Shown here one piece after another: positions 7,758 through 15,743 of a DNA stretch of 64,000 bases. The DNA is from CAZIVP01 sp964542915 (GTDB taxonomy: Bacteria; Calditrichota; Calditrichia; Calditrichales; Calditrichaceae). Position 1 is the first letter of the stretch, and each line of letters begins with the position of its first letter. Location: the NCBI GenBank assembly GCA_964542915.1, contig CAZIVP010000014.1:37421-101420 (forward strand), written 5' to 3'. Below the pieces are notes generated by a model. It did not search any database and had not been told where the DNA came from. It saw only the letters and a program-made list of their open reading frames with translations. Position numbers and translations under genes: made by a program.

Positions 7758-8711
7758 TTACAGACCCGGAAACACCATGGGATACCAACTATAGCGGCGG
7801 ATTTTTTTGACAGCAATGCTCTTGTTATGGATAATGGATTCCGCCGCCAGCCGACCGCTTTCAATGGCCGGACCGATACCCTCGCCCATATCCGTCGTCG
7901 CCAGTCCGGCAGCGTCGCCAATGATAAAAGCCTGTCCGTATTTTAACGCAAGCCCTTTTTGACGCAAGTGGTAATGGTAGCCGCCCGGTTGTTCGTCAAA
8001 ATCCGCAGCGATAAATCCTTTTGATCTCAAACGGGCAATGAATTTCTCCCAAACATCCCGCAATTTCAGTTCACGCTTCTGCAGCAACCGGCGTTTGCCT
8101 CCCAGACCCAGATTGATGTAGCCATCTTCTTTAGGCACAAACCAGGCGTATCCCGGCAGTTCATCCTGAAAGAACCATAGATGGGTCTCGTTCTCGAAAT
8201 ATGCACGGCGGGTTTCAATTTCCAGCGTGGCAATATGTTTATCGTCCTGTCGTGGTTGGAACGGTTTAAAAAACGCATGATAGACCGGGCAACCGCTGCC
8301 GCCGGCGCCGACCAATATATCACACGAATACTGATCGTCAATGACAAAGCGGTTATTATTAAAAACGATATGTTGCACTTTGTGTGTATCAACAGGCGTT
8401 TCGCTCAATTCCAGAAGCCAGTTGTCGAACTCGAAGCGACGGATGGAATATTGCCTTGTTACAATAGGCAGATGGCGACCGTAGATATAAAAATGGATCT
8501 TACGCAAATGAACCATGCCGTATGGATACGATTCGGGCTGCATCCCCAATGATTTGAATACGCGTGGGGTAATCCAGCCCGCACAGAGCTTATCTCTCGG
8601 GAAAGAGGCGCGATCCAATAAAAGCACGGGCACCTCCGCCTGCTTTAAAAACCGCGCGCAGGTTGCCCCGGCGGGTCCTGCGCCAATTATAATCACTTTA
8701 CTGTGTACCAT
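7758..8711 (-). CDS. FAD-dependent oxidoreductase, geranylgeranyl-reductase-like
   Basis: A 317-residue flavoprotein. The dinucleotide-binding motif IIIGAGPAGATCARF spans residues 7-21, an acidic residue follows the second strand (LLLDRASFPRDKLCAGW), and the second FAD contact GDAAGLATTDMGEGIGPA is near residue 265. The CAGW and GDAAG segments are typical of geranylgeranyl reductase/halogenase-like enzymes that reduce lipid double bonds. It is somewhat shorter than the usual 380-400 residues, lacking much of the C-terminal helical part. It starts seven bases after the stop of the cyclopropane-fatty-acid synthase, without its own strong ribosome site, so the two are probably translationally coupled and act on the same lipids. 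Confidence 0.8.
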   Translation of the reverse strand: MVHSKVIIIGAGPAGATCARFLKQAEVPVLLLDRASFPRDKLCAGWITPRVFKSLGMQPESYPYGMVHLRKIHFYIYGRHLPIVTRQYSIRRFEFDNWLLELSETPVDTHKVQHIVFNNNRFVIDDQYSCDILVGAGGSGCPVYHAFFKPFQPRQDDKHIATLEIETRRAYFENETHLWFFQDELPGYAWFVPKEDGYINLGLGGKRRLLQKRELKLRDVWEKFIARLRSKGFIAADFDEQPGGYHYHLRQKGLALKYGQAFIIGDAAGLATTDMGEGIGPAIESGRLAAESIIHNKSIAVKKIRRYSWYPMVFPGL

Positions 8712-8718
8712 AATCGAA

Positions 8719-9837
8719 TTATGCCACGCGAACGTTTGGTTGTTTTCGGGCGGGCGGCGTCATCACGATCTGCCACAACTGAGTATCGCGGGCGCGAAAA
8801 CCACCGGCTGATGCCAAAAGATAATACCGCCACATACGGTAAAATCGATCACCGTGCTGTTCTTTAAACTTGGGCCAGGCCTTCTCGAAGTTGCGATGCC
8901 AGGCCATCAATGTGGAATCGTAATGTGGTCCGATATTATGCCAGTCTTCCATAACCCATAATTTTTCCATAGCGGCGCCTAACTGGGCAATGGAAGGTAA
9001 CATCCCGTTGGGGAAGATATATTTGGTTGTCCAGGCGTTGCTGGTCGTCGTGCTGAAATTACCGCCGATCGTATGTAGCAATGCAATACCGTTTTTATCT
9101 TTAAGCCTTTCGCGGCTCAACTCCATATACTGCCGGTAATTTTTGTAGCCCACATGTTCCATTAATCCGATCGAAACAACCCGATCGAACGTTCCCTCAA
9201 CCGAACGATAATCATCGTGAATAATGTGCACGGGTAAACCGGCGCATTGTTCGCGGGCCCATTTGACCTGTTGTTTCGATATATTGACCGCCGTTACACG
9301 CACATCATACCTTTCGGCTGCGTATCGGGCAAAACTGCCCCACCCGCAACCCAGTTCCAATACTTCCATTCCCGGTTCTAACTCCAATTTCCGGCACACC
9401 AGATCCAATTTCGCTTCCTGCGCCTCATCCAGAGTGTCGGCATTCTTCCAGTAAGCGCAGGTATAGTTCATGCGTTTATCCAACATCGCCTGATAAAATT
9501 CGTTGCCGAGATCGTAATGTTTTTGGCTTACCTGGGCGGCCCGGCTGACTTTTTGTAAATTAAAGAGCCGGGATTTAAACAGTTGCGCTTTGAGTTTCCA
9601 GTTGCCTTTAACCTTTTGATCGAGACGCGCAGTTAAAATCCGTGCAAAAAACTGATCCAGGGCCCCGCAGTCCCACCAACCGTCCATGTAAGATTCGCCC
9701 AGCCCCAGGGCATGTTCCCGTAAAACCCGTTCATAAAAGCGTTCGTCATGCACGCGGATATCAAAAGGCCGGTCGCCGTTTAGCCGAACGCCTGCCGTTG
9801 ACAATAAATCGGAGACAATTGCTTTTGCCTGACTCAT
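8719..9837 (-). CDS. cfa: Cyclopropane-fatty-acyl-phospholipid synthase family methyltransferase
   Basis: A 372-residue enzyme that transfers a methylene from S-adenosylmethionine to double bonds of membrane phospholipid acyl chains. Seen: the DLGNEFYQAMLD segment, active-site region YTCAYW with C127, SAM-binding loop LELGCGWGSFA (160-170), MEHVGY with E227 and H228, and the C-terminal YLLASAGGFRARDTQLWQ block. These match E. coli Cfa positions that bind bicarbonate and the methyl donor. Start at 9837 has AGGAG a few bases upstream. The downstream flavoprotein gene suggests a further reduction or modification step, so other products of Cfa-like enzymes, such as methyl-branched chains, cannot be excluded. 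Confidence 0.92.
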   Translation of the reverse strand: MSQAKAIVSDLLSTAGVRLNGDRPFDIRVHDERFYERVLREHALGLGESYMDGWWDCGALDQFFARILTARLDQKVKGNWKLKAQLFKSRLFNLQKVSRAAQVSQKHYDLGNEFYQAMLDKRMNYTCAYWKNADTLDEAQEAKLDLVCRKLELEPGMEVLELGCGWGSFARYAAERYDVRVTAVNISKQQVKWAREQCAGLPVHIIHDDYRSVEGTFDRVVSIGLMEHVGYKNYRQYMELSRERLKDKNGIALLHTIGGNFSTTTSNAWTTKYIFPNGMLPSIAQLGAAMEKLWVMEDWHNIGPHYDSTLMAWHRNFEKAWPKFKEQHGDRFYRMWRYYLLASAGGFRARDTQLWQIVMTPPARKQPNVRVA

Positions 9838-9933
9838 ATGTTCTCCTCATTTGAAAGAACTTACCCTTTACGGTAAAAATCTATCGGATTCGGAGAATCC
9901 TTTAATGTTTATTTCAGGCGAGCATTATAACGG

Positions 9934-11508
9934 CTAAAGTACCTCTATTTTATTATAATGGTTCTGAACGATATTTTGGCGTTCCATTCTGAAGGCTTTT
10001 ACCGCCGCCGGTAGGTATTGCATGATATCACCCGCAACCAAACCATCCTCTCCCAGTGCGGCGGCTGCCAGGTCGCCTGCATAGCCGTGCATGAACACGC
10101 CCATGCGCACTGCATCCGTAACGGAAAATCCCATTCCGAGCATGGCGGCAATAGTGCCCGTCAGGACATCGCCGCTGCCGGCCGTAGCCATACCCGCGTT
10201 ACCGCTCAGATTTATATATGTTCTGCCGCCGGGTTCGGTAATAAGCGAATGGGCGCCTTTAAGTACAACGACGGCATTTAAATCCGCGGCTGCCTCCTGC
10301 GCCGCTTTAATGCGATCGGATTGAATCGCGCCAATGGATTGGTTGAGCAAACGGGCCATCTCGCCGGGATGCGGCGTTAAAATCGTTATCGCCGTTCTTT
10401 GCCGTACGCACTCCGGATCGCTTGCCACGGCGGTAATGCCGTCCCCATCCAAAAGCAATGGTTTTTTGATTTCGATTGCCAGAGCGCTGACCAGGCGGCG
10501 CGTTTCCCGGTGGAGCGACAGACCCGGCCCCATGACCACCATATCACACTGGTCGCTGAATTCTAAAAGCGCGTCTTTATTTTTGAGGGCGATACCGCCC
10601 TTGCCCGTAGCTTTCTGCGGAAACATTATAATCTCGCTACCTTTATTGGCAATAAACTGAGAAACCGTTTCCGGCGTCGCCAAAAACGATAAGCCGCCGC
10701 CTGCCTTCAAAAAAGATTGTGCGGAAAAATAAGGCGCACCCAGGTAATTGGTAGAACCTGCAATGAACAATACCTTGCCGAATGTTCCTTTGTGACCATC
10801 CTCAGGACGCTCCGGTAATGCAAGAGGTTGATTGACTTCGATATTCAAATCGTCGGCGTCGTATAATTCGGGCGGAAATGAGATGTGGGTTACGGCGAGA
10901 CGTCCGCCGTGTTTAAAGCCGGGATAGAGCAGATTGCCGGGTTTGGGCAGTCCGAATGTTACGGTTCGTGTGGCGTTTATCGCCGTTCCCATCGCCTGCC
11001 CCGTATCGCCGTTAATACCGGAAGGGATATCGACGGCAAACACCGGTTTCGATGATTGATTGATGCGCTCGATTACCGAGCGATATGCGCCTTCCACTTC
11101 ACGATCCAGCCCTGTTCCAAAGATGGCGTCGATTACCGCATCTGAATTCGATAGGATTGCATCAATGGCCTCGTCATCCTTTGTTTGCTGCATATCCAGT
11201 TTCAATTTCACCGCAATTTCGTAATTTATCCTGGCCGCGCCCTTGAACTTCTCCGGGCTACTTAACAAAACAATTCGGGCCGTTCCACCGTTGGAATGGA
11301 TTTTCCGGGCAACAACCAAACCGTCGCCTCCGTTATTACCCGCTCCGCAAATGACGGCAAAACGCTTGCCCGCAATGCCAATGCTATTGTGAATCGCTTC
11401 ATAGGTCGCTAATCCGGCGTTTTCCATGAGCAGGGTTTCTTCTATCCCATAAGTCGAAACCGCAGTTTGGTCAAGATTTCGCATCTCGGAAATACGGGCC
11501 ACTTTCAT
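9934..11508 (-). CDS. nnrD/nnrE: Bifunctional NAD(P)HX epimerase / ADP-dependent NAD(P)HX dehydratase
   Basis: A 524-residue repair enzyme joining two activities that restore hydrated NADH and NADPH. The N-terminal YjeF_N epimerase domain covers about 1-215 (GIEETLLMENAGLATYE; phosphate loop CGAGNNGGDGLV at 54-65; FGTGLDREV). The C-terminal ribokinase-like dehydratase domain covers about 230-515 (VLFIAGSTNYLGAPYFSA; LTPHPGEMARL; catalytic block NAGMATAGSGDVLTGTIA). The ATG at 11508 is chosen because GGGAGG lies eight bases upstream and the family begins MKVxxxxEMR; the frame runs open to 11625. It lies upstream of cfa with 96 bases between. Confidence 0.93.
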   Translation of the reverse strand: MKVARISEMRNLDQTAVSTYGIEETLLMENAGLATYEAIHNSIGIAGKRFAVICGAGNNGGDGLVVARKIHSNGGTARIVLLSSPEKFKGAARINYEIAVKLKLDMQQTKDDEAIDAILSNSDAVIDAIFGTGLDREVEGAYRSVIERINQSSKPVFAVDIPSGINGDTGQAMGTAINATRTVTFGLPKPGNLLYPGFKHGGRLAVTHISFPPELYDADDLNIEVNQPLALPERPEDGHKGTFGKVLFIAGSTNYLGAPYFSAQSFLKAGGGLSFLATPETVSQFIANKGSEIIMFPQKATGKGGIALKNKDALLEFSDQCDMVVMGPGLSLHRETRRLVSALAIEIKKPLLLDGDGITAVASDPECVRQRTAITILTPHPGEMARLLNQSIGAIQSDRIKAAQEAAADLNAVVVLKGAHSLITEPGGRTYINLSGNAGMATAGSGDVLTGTIAAMLGMGFSVTDAVRMGVFMHGYAGDLAAAALGEDGLVAGDIMQYLPAAVKAFRMERQNIVQNHYNKIEVL

Positions 11509-11971
11509 TGACAAGACCTCCCTTATCGAATCAGTTTGTTTTCTTTCCCGCCCCAAAACAGGCCCCTTCAGGCAAACATATGGAATCATACTCTCTGATA
11601 CCGGCCAATACATTGAGCCGTCCACAGCTTTCTTTGGAACATTTCGTTCGTCGTAAATCTATTGTTGAATGCGTTATTGTATAATTGGAAATGTATGTAC
11701 GGGAGCCTGATATGAAGCGAAGCATATCACACACGATTGATTTTTATCTTTCAAAAAATATAATGAACGCTTGTTCATCAGTCAACGATTATTCCGGATT
11801 CTGCTTTAGGGTGCGAGACTTGCACGCGCCTGTTTGCCACAAAGCGCGCTATTATTCGCAATTATTCTTCAAATCATTTTCATACAGTTTTATTTTTATT
11901 TATATTGTGGTTTTTAATCAGGTGTTTAATAAATTAAAACCACAGTCAAACCACAAAGTAGCCCAAATACC
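11509..11971. other. Intergenic region between nnr and the AP2 gene
   Basis: A 463-base divergent region, clearly AT-rich from about 11730. It contains an inverted repeat TGATATG-AAGCGAAG-CATATCA at 11708-11729 and three copies of an AAACCACA word near the AP2 start (separate entry). Open frames here are short, lack ribosome sites and look like chance. Confidence 0.6.
11906..11955 (+). promoter_or_regulatory. AAACCACA operator-like triplet upstream of the AP2 gene
   Basis: TGTGGTTTTTAAT at 11906-11918 is an inverted match of ATTAAAACCACA at 11933-11944, and AAACCACA recurs at 11948-11955, exactly 11 bases (one helical turn) after the copy at 11937-11944. The group lies 17-66 bases before the ATG at 11972. 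Repeats on the same face of the helix in front of a DNA-binding protein gene suggest autoregulation, but this is inference. Confidence 0.4.
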
Positions 11972-12442
11972 ATGAAGAAGACAAACATTCCGGGAATCAG
12001 CCGCATTGATTCCAAGCACACACACGGCTGGTATGTACGTGTTTACGCCAATGGCGGGGTCTTCATTTCCAAGCTATTTTCCGATCGTCTTTATGGAGGT
12101 AAACAGGAAGCATTAACGAATGCCATTAAATTCCGGGATCATAATCAGATGGTTGCCGCCTTGCAAACGAAAGACGGAAAAACGGCTCGGAAACCGTTCT
12201 ACGAACGCAAACCCAAAAACAATACCAGCGGCACTGTAGGCGTTAACGAAGTCATTACCAACATGCACGGACGCAAAATCCACTATTTCCAGGCCACGTG
12301 GAGCGAGGATGGTAAACCGCGATCCAAAAAATTTTATGTCTGCTCAAAGCGAAACCGGGATGAAGCGCGGGAGCTGGCCATTAAAGAGCGGCGGCAAAAG
12401 GAAAAAGAGTTAAGGCAACAGTGGCAAAAAGACATCGAATAA
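11972..12442 (+). CDS. Stand-alone protein with two AP2-like DNA-binding domains
   Basis: A 156-residue basic protein built of two copies of an AP2/ERF-like fold. Copy one, about residues 7-56: PGISRID, GWYVRVY, SKLFSDRLYGGKQEALTNAI. Copy two, about 86-142: SGTVGVNEV, HYFQATWSEDGKPRSKKFYV, RDEARELAIKER. Each has the pattern G-V/I, W-x-(V/A), K-x-F, then EA-x-x-A-helix seen in AP2 domains. The C-terminal tail is charged and helical. In bacteria AP2 domains usually sit in homing endonucleases or phage integrases; here no nuclease or recombinase domain is attached. It may be a regulator or a relic of a mobile element. No clear Shine-Dalgarno sequence precedes the ATG. Confidence 0.72.
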   Translation: MKKTNIPGISRIDSKHTHGWYVRVYANGGVFISKLFSDRLYGGKQEALTNAIKFRDHNQMVAALQTKDGKTARKPFYERKPKNNTSGTVGVNEVITNMHGRKIHYFQATWSEDGKPRSKKFYVCSKRNRDEARELAIKERRQKEKELRQQWQKDIE

Positions 12443-12552
12443 CGCCATTCAATACATGCCATCCACGCCTGTTGTGCTCCTATTAATGAAACTTTTGCAG
12501 GGAGAAAGAATGTGGTGGTTTTAGCGTTTAACAGTACTTATTCCCGTCGGCG

Positions 12553-12777
12553 TCAAATTCCATTGTACAAGGCGTTAAGCAGATCGAGGGCTTTCTGTGC
12601 GTTGTGCTCTTCCACATAGAGGTTGACGCCCTGATTTAGCGAGGATGTGGATGTACCCAAAATACCGACATCGACCGACTTCAACACACAGTAAATTTGA
12701 TTGTTATCCAAAACTTCTTTTGCCTGTTCGGCGAAAAGTCGGTTCGGAAAATTCTTGATCAATACAACTTTCTCCAT
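12553..12777 (-). CDS. DUF2007 small protein
   Basis: A 74-residue protein of the DUF2007 ferredoxin-like fold family, sometimes called putative signal-transducing protein. It shows the usual layout: strand KVVLIKNFPNR, helix FAEQAKEVLDNNQI, strand YCVLKS, variable loop, strand NLYVEEHNAQKA and a final helix. The start ATG has GGAG five bases upstream. It precedes a sirtuin gene 55 bases upstream on the same strand, so the two may share a transcript. Function is unknown; the fold suggests ligand or protein binding. Confidence 0.82.
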   Translation of the reverse strand: MEKVVLIKNFPNRLFAEQAKEVLDNNQIYCVLKSVDVGILGTSTSSLNQGVNLYVEEHNAQKALDLLNALYNGI

Positions 12778-12832
12778 AGAACTCCGTCCTAAAATAGCTT
12801 TCTTACATTTGCTTCATGCAATAGGATAAAAC

Positions 12833-13579
12833 TCACATGGCAATATTTAATTCCCTTAATAGTTTCTGCATAATTTCCGTCGCTTTTCCCTGTAAAAAGA
12901 CATCGCTGATCGAGGCGGTATAGTTGGAAGGCTCCACATTAACTTCGACAATAGCGGCGCCGTTCTGTCGCGCCAGGGGCGGTATGGAGGCGGCCGGCAT
13001 CACCTCACCGGTCGAACCGATAATCAGGAAAACATCCGCTTTTTCAGCCTCATCAAACGAAAGGGTTCTGGCCGGCTCCGGGATGGCTTCGCCAAATAAT
13101 ATAAAATCCGGCTTTAAAACACCCTGGCAACGTTCACAGCGCGGAGGAAGCACATTTAAATCGATTTCTCTTGCTTTATAGGATTTAAAGCAGCTAAGGC
13201 ACACCAGCTTTTGGTAATTACCGTGAAATTCGTAAACGGTTCGACTGCCGGCTTCCTGGTGCAGATTATCGATATTTTGAGTGATAACCCCCCGAACCAT
13301 GCCGTGTTCTTCCATGCGGGCCAGGGCCCGATGTGCGTCGTTGGGTTGCGTTTTTCCGAAAAATTCATAAAAAATTTCTTTGATTTTTTGCCATGACTCC
13401 CCGGGATGGCTCAGAAAGAAGTCAATCTCTAAATATTTGGTATCATACCTATTCCACAAGCCGTTTTCGCCCCGAAAAGGCGGAATACCGCTCTCAACGG
13501 AGATTCCGGCTCCGCTGAATCCCGTAACATGCCGGGCATTCTTTAAAATTTCTACAGCATCTGATATGTTGTTTTTCAT
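12833..13579 (-). CDS. cobB: Sir2-family NAD-dependent protein deacylase
   Basis: A 248-residue sirtuin that removes acyl groups from protein lysines using NAD. NAD-binding GAGIS at 23-27, catalytic QNIDNLH at 101-107 with the general base H119 (YEFHGN), and a zinc site C127-x2-C130 and C148-x2-C151. One departure: the usual GTSxxVxPA nucleotide motif reads GSTGEVMPA, swapping T and S, which should be tolerated. The tyrosine and arginine that mark desuccinylases are not obvious, so an ordinary deacetylase is more likely. Gene symbol follows the bacterial homologue. It lies between the DUF2007 gene and a membrane-protein gene on the same strand. Confidence 0.9.
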   Translation of the reverse strand: MKNNISDAVEILKNARHVTGFSGAGISVESGIPPFRGENGLWNRYDTKYLEIDFFLSHPGESWQKIKEIFYEFFGKTQPNDAHRALARMEEHGMVRGVITQNIDNLHQEAGSRTVYEFHGNYQKLVCLSCFKSYKAREIDLNVLPPRCERCQGVLKPDFILFGEAIPEPARTLSFDEAEKADVFLIIGSTGEVMPAASIPPLARQNGAAIVEVNVEPSNYTASISDVFLQGKATEIMQKLLRELNIAM

Positions 13580-13606
13580 GATCTCATCATCCTGTCGTAA
13601 ATGGAC

Positions 13607-14440
13607 TCAACCCGTTTCGATTTTCATCGTACTATAATCCAATTCCGATCCCATCACACTGTGGGGTATGGAATAAACCAGAAGCAGCACCACCGCTGCA
13701 AAGACCACCCACCAGCGTTTTCGACCGGCCGGCATGCGCCGGACCATGAATAAGGCCAGCAACCATATCACGAACGCCAGCAATGTTTTGTTATCGGTCA
13801 AATCATAACCGAACGGTATTCCGGTCCAAAATGCGCCAAAAGCATATTTCTGAACGGTCGGGCCTAATATCATGCCTCCGACTCCCAATAACAGAACCGT
13901 CCAAAACGCATAACGCCGGATATTGTTTCCTTTAACAAGCGCTTCTATGCCGGCCAGATTGGACATAAACATCGCCAAAAACATCAGCAAAACGTGCGGC
14001 GCTAAGACCCCGGCGGGTACCGCGCCTTTAAAACGTACCACCACGGTTCGTTCGCCGGGGATGTTCCACCTGTGATCGCCTTTCTCTATGCGAACATAAT
14101 ATTCCAGCTTACCGGCCGGCGGCTGGTGCGGCAGATAAGCGCTGAAACGGCCATCGCTATGTGCTTGCGCCTTTTTTCGATGCCACATTTCATCGGTTTT
14201 GTAACGTCTATAAATGAGATAAACGCGATAGTTGGTATCAGGTAATTGAATGGACACGGGCAGATCCGTTTCGCCTCCATGACTGCGCGGCAAGTTGAAT
14301 TCAATCTCCCGATTATGGATGGTAATGGAATCGCGTATGGGATATGTCGGACCGGTCATTCGTTGATATACCGCCGCCGAAAGCGTAATCACAATCGCCA
14401 GCGCCAAACGCCAAAGATTCTTTGTCATTCCGTTCTTCAT
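13607..14440 (-). CDS. Uncharacterised membrane protein with periplasmic beta domain
   Basis: A 277-residue protein I cannot assign to a family. It begins with a membrane anchor (about 8-25), then a periplasmic, strand-rich portion to about residue 140 (IEFNLPRSHGGE, YRVYLIYRRYKT, KLEYYVRIEKGD, RTVVVRFKG) resembling an immunoglobulin-like sandwich, and finishes with four hydrophobic helices at about 147-165, 180-197, 222-238 and 246-262. It lies 27 bases before the sirtuin start on the same strand; no function can be deduced from that. Confidence 0.65.
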   Translation of the reverse strand: MKNGMTKNLWRLALAIVITLSAAVYQRMTGPTYPIRDSITIHNREIEFNLPRSHGGETDLPVSIQLPDTNYRVYLIYRRYKTDEMWHRKKAQAHSDGRFSAYLPHQPPAGKLEYYVRIEKGDHRWNIPGERTVVVRFKGAVPAGVLAPHVLLMFLAMFMSNLAGIEALVKGNNIRRYAFWTVLLLGVGGMILGPTVQKYAFGAFWTGIPFGYDLTDNKTLLAFVIWLLALFMVRRMPAGRKRWWVVFAAVVLLLVYSIPHSVMGSELDYSTMKIETG

Positions 14441-14644
14441 TCCGGTTTGGTCTGTTTCATTCGTTTATTTTTCGGAACTGAATCGCTTCGGAAGCATCGC
14501 ATATCTGTCATTGTTTCCACAAGGTATTGAATTTATGAATATGAGGCCGTGTTCGCCAAATCAATCTAAAAAAGGTTGTTCCATTACGGCGATTTTACGT
14601 ATTTTGCGTTTCATCGCTGATCGTCCAAAAGAAGGAGAATCATC

Positions 14645-15340
14645 ATGTCAGTAGAGAATTCCAAAGAAATTTGGCAGTTATTGGGGCGGATGTTTCGCGC
14701 CCATCCCTGGCACGGAGTGGATGTCGGACCGGATGCGCCCGAAATAGTCAATACCTACATAGAGATGCTTCCCACCGATACGATCAAATACGAATTGGAC
14801 AAAAAATCCGGTTTGTTGAAGGTGGACCGGCCGCAAAAGTTTTCTTCGATGCCGCCCATGTTGTATGGTTTTATTCCGCAAACATACTGCGGCGATAAAA
14901 TCGCCGAATACTGTATAAAGAAAACAGGGCAGGACAATATCGTCGGCGACGGCGATCCGCTGGATATTTGCGTCCTTACCGAACGGCCGATTTCCAGCAG
15001 CAACATTTTGGTCCCAGCCATCATCATCGGCGGCTTTCGTATGATTGACAACGATGAGGCGGATGATAAGATTATTGCTTATCTCAAAGGCGATTTGGTT
15101 TACGGCGAATGGGAAGACGTCTCCGATGTACCGGAAGAGTTGATCGAACGGTTACGGCACTATTTTTTGACGTACAAAGATATTCCGGGCAAAGAAAAAC
15201 ACCATGCGCGGATTACCGATGTTTATAACAAAGAAGAAGCCTATGAAGTAATCCGGCGAAGCCGGAAGGATTATGAACATCAATTCGGCACGGTCGAAGA
15301 ACAGCTGTCGGAGGCGCTGCGTAAAATTCAAACATTCTAA
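14645..15340 (+). CDS. ppa: Inorganic pyrophosphatase (family I)
   Basis: A 231-residue soluble pyrophosphatase that splits pyrophosphate made by biosynthesis, pulling those reactions forward. The metal-binding signature DGDPLD sits at 102-107, giving the three aspartates D102, D104 and D107 that correspond to D65, D67 and D70 in E. coli. YGFIPQTYCGD precedes it as in the family. It is about 50 residues longer than E. coli PPase, with extra sequence at the N-terminus (HPWHGVDVGPDAPE), a form seen in other bacteria. An AGAAGGAGAA ribosome site lies directly upstream. A 7-base stem (15360-15366 with 15385-15391) follows the stop but has only a short T run. Confidence 0.93.
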   Translation: MSVENSKEIWQLLGRMFRAHPWHGVDVGPDAPEIVNTYIEMLPTDTIKYELDKKSGLLKVDRPQKFSSMPPMLYGFIPQTYCGDKIAEYCIKKTGQDNIVGDGDPLDICVLTERPISSSNILVPAIIIGGFRMIDNDEADDKIIAYLKGDLVYGEWEDVSDVPEELIERLRHYFLTYKDIPGKEKHHARITDVYNKEEAYEVIRRSRKDYEHQFGTVEEQLSEALRKIQTF

Positions 15341-15381
15341 CGCATAATCATCGATTTGGAGGCGGTACTGTTGCCTTTCAA

Positions 15382-15720
15382 TCAACCGCCTTTAAACTTG
15401 ACATTAAATCCGGTTTCCTGAAGATAGTCGGCCGCCGGTTGGCGTTGATCGCCCTGAAGCTCCATTTTTGCATTCTTAACGCTCCCACCGGTACCGCAAT
15501 GTTTTTGTAAAGCTTTAAGCAATGGTTTTAGATCACCGCTTAATCCGCTCACAACCGTTACACTTTTACCGGCCCGTCCTTTGCGTTCCAACTCTATATA
15601 CACCGTATTATTCTTCGCAGTTGGTTTCTCACGCTTTGCGTTTTCATTTTTTTTCGGCCCGGCCGATGCCTTGTGTTGATCGGGATCAGTGGAAAAAACG
15701 ATATTGCGTTTGTCCGCCAT
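15382..15720 (-). CDS. SUI1/eIF1-like translation factor (YciH type)
   Basis: A 112-residue protein with a SUI1 domain, homologous to eukaryotic eIF1 and E. coli YciH, which influences start-codon selection in vitro. The domain covers about 40-112: VYIELERKGRAGKSVTVVSGL, LLKALQKHCGTGGSVK, ELQGDQRQPAADYLQ. A polar, lysine-rich linker (about 10-38) precedes it. The ATG at 15720 was preferred because AAAGGA is eight bases upstream; the open frame upstream overlaps the neighbouring reductase gene. It faces ppa with 41 bases between the stops. Confidence 0.88.
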   Translation of the reverse strand: MADKRNIVFSTDPDQHKASAGPKKNENAKREKPTAKNNTVYIELERKGRAGKSVTVVSGLSGDLKPLLKALQKHCGTGGSVKNAKMELQGDQRQPAADYLQETGFNVKFKGG

Positions 15721-15743
15721 TATATCATCCTTTTTTACATCTT

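Noticed and set aside
9861..9900. Two small hairpins (TTACC/GGTAA and GGATTC/GAATCC) between cfa and nnr
   Set aside because: Stems of five and six pairs without a T run on the transcribed strand; not enough for a terminator call.
11685..11975. Plus-strand frame of 96 codons upstream of the AP2 gene
   Set aside because: AT-rich, no ribosome site, hydrophobic only by base composition, and it runs through the AAACCACA sites.
14706..14712. TGGCACG sequence inside ppa resembling a sigma-54 -24 element
   Set aside because: No TTGC-like -12 element at the right distance and it is well inside a gene.
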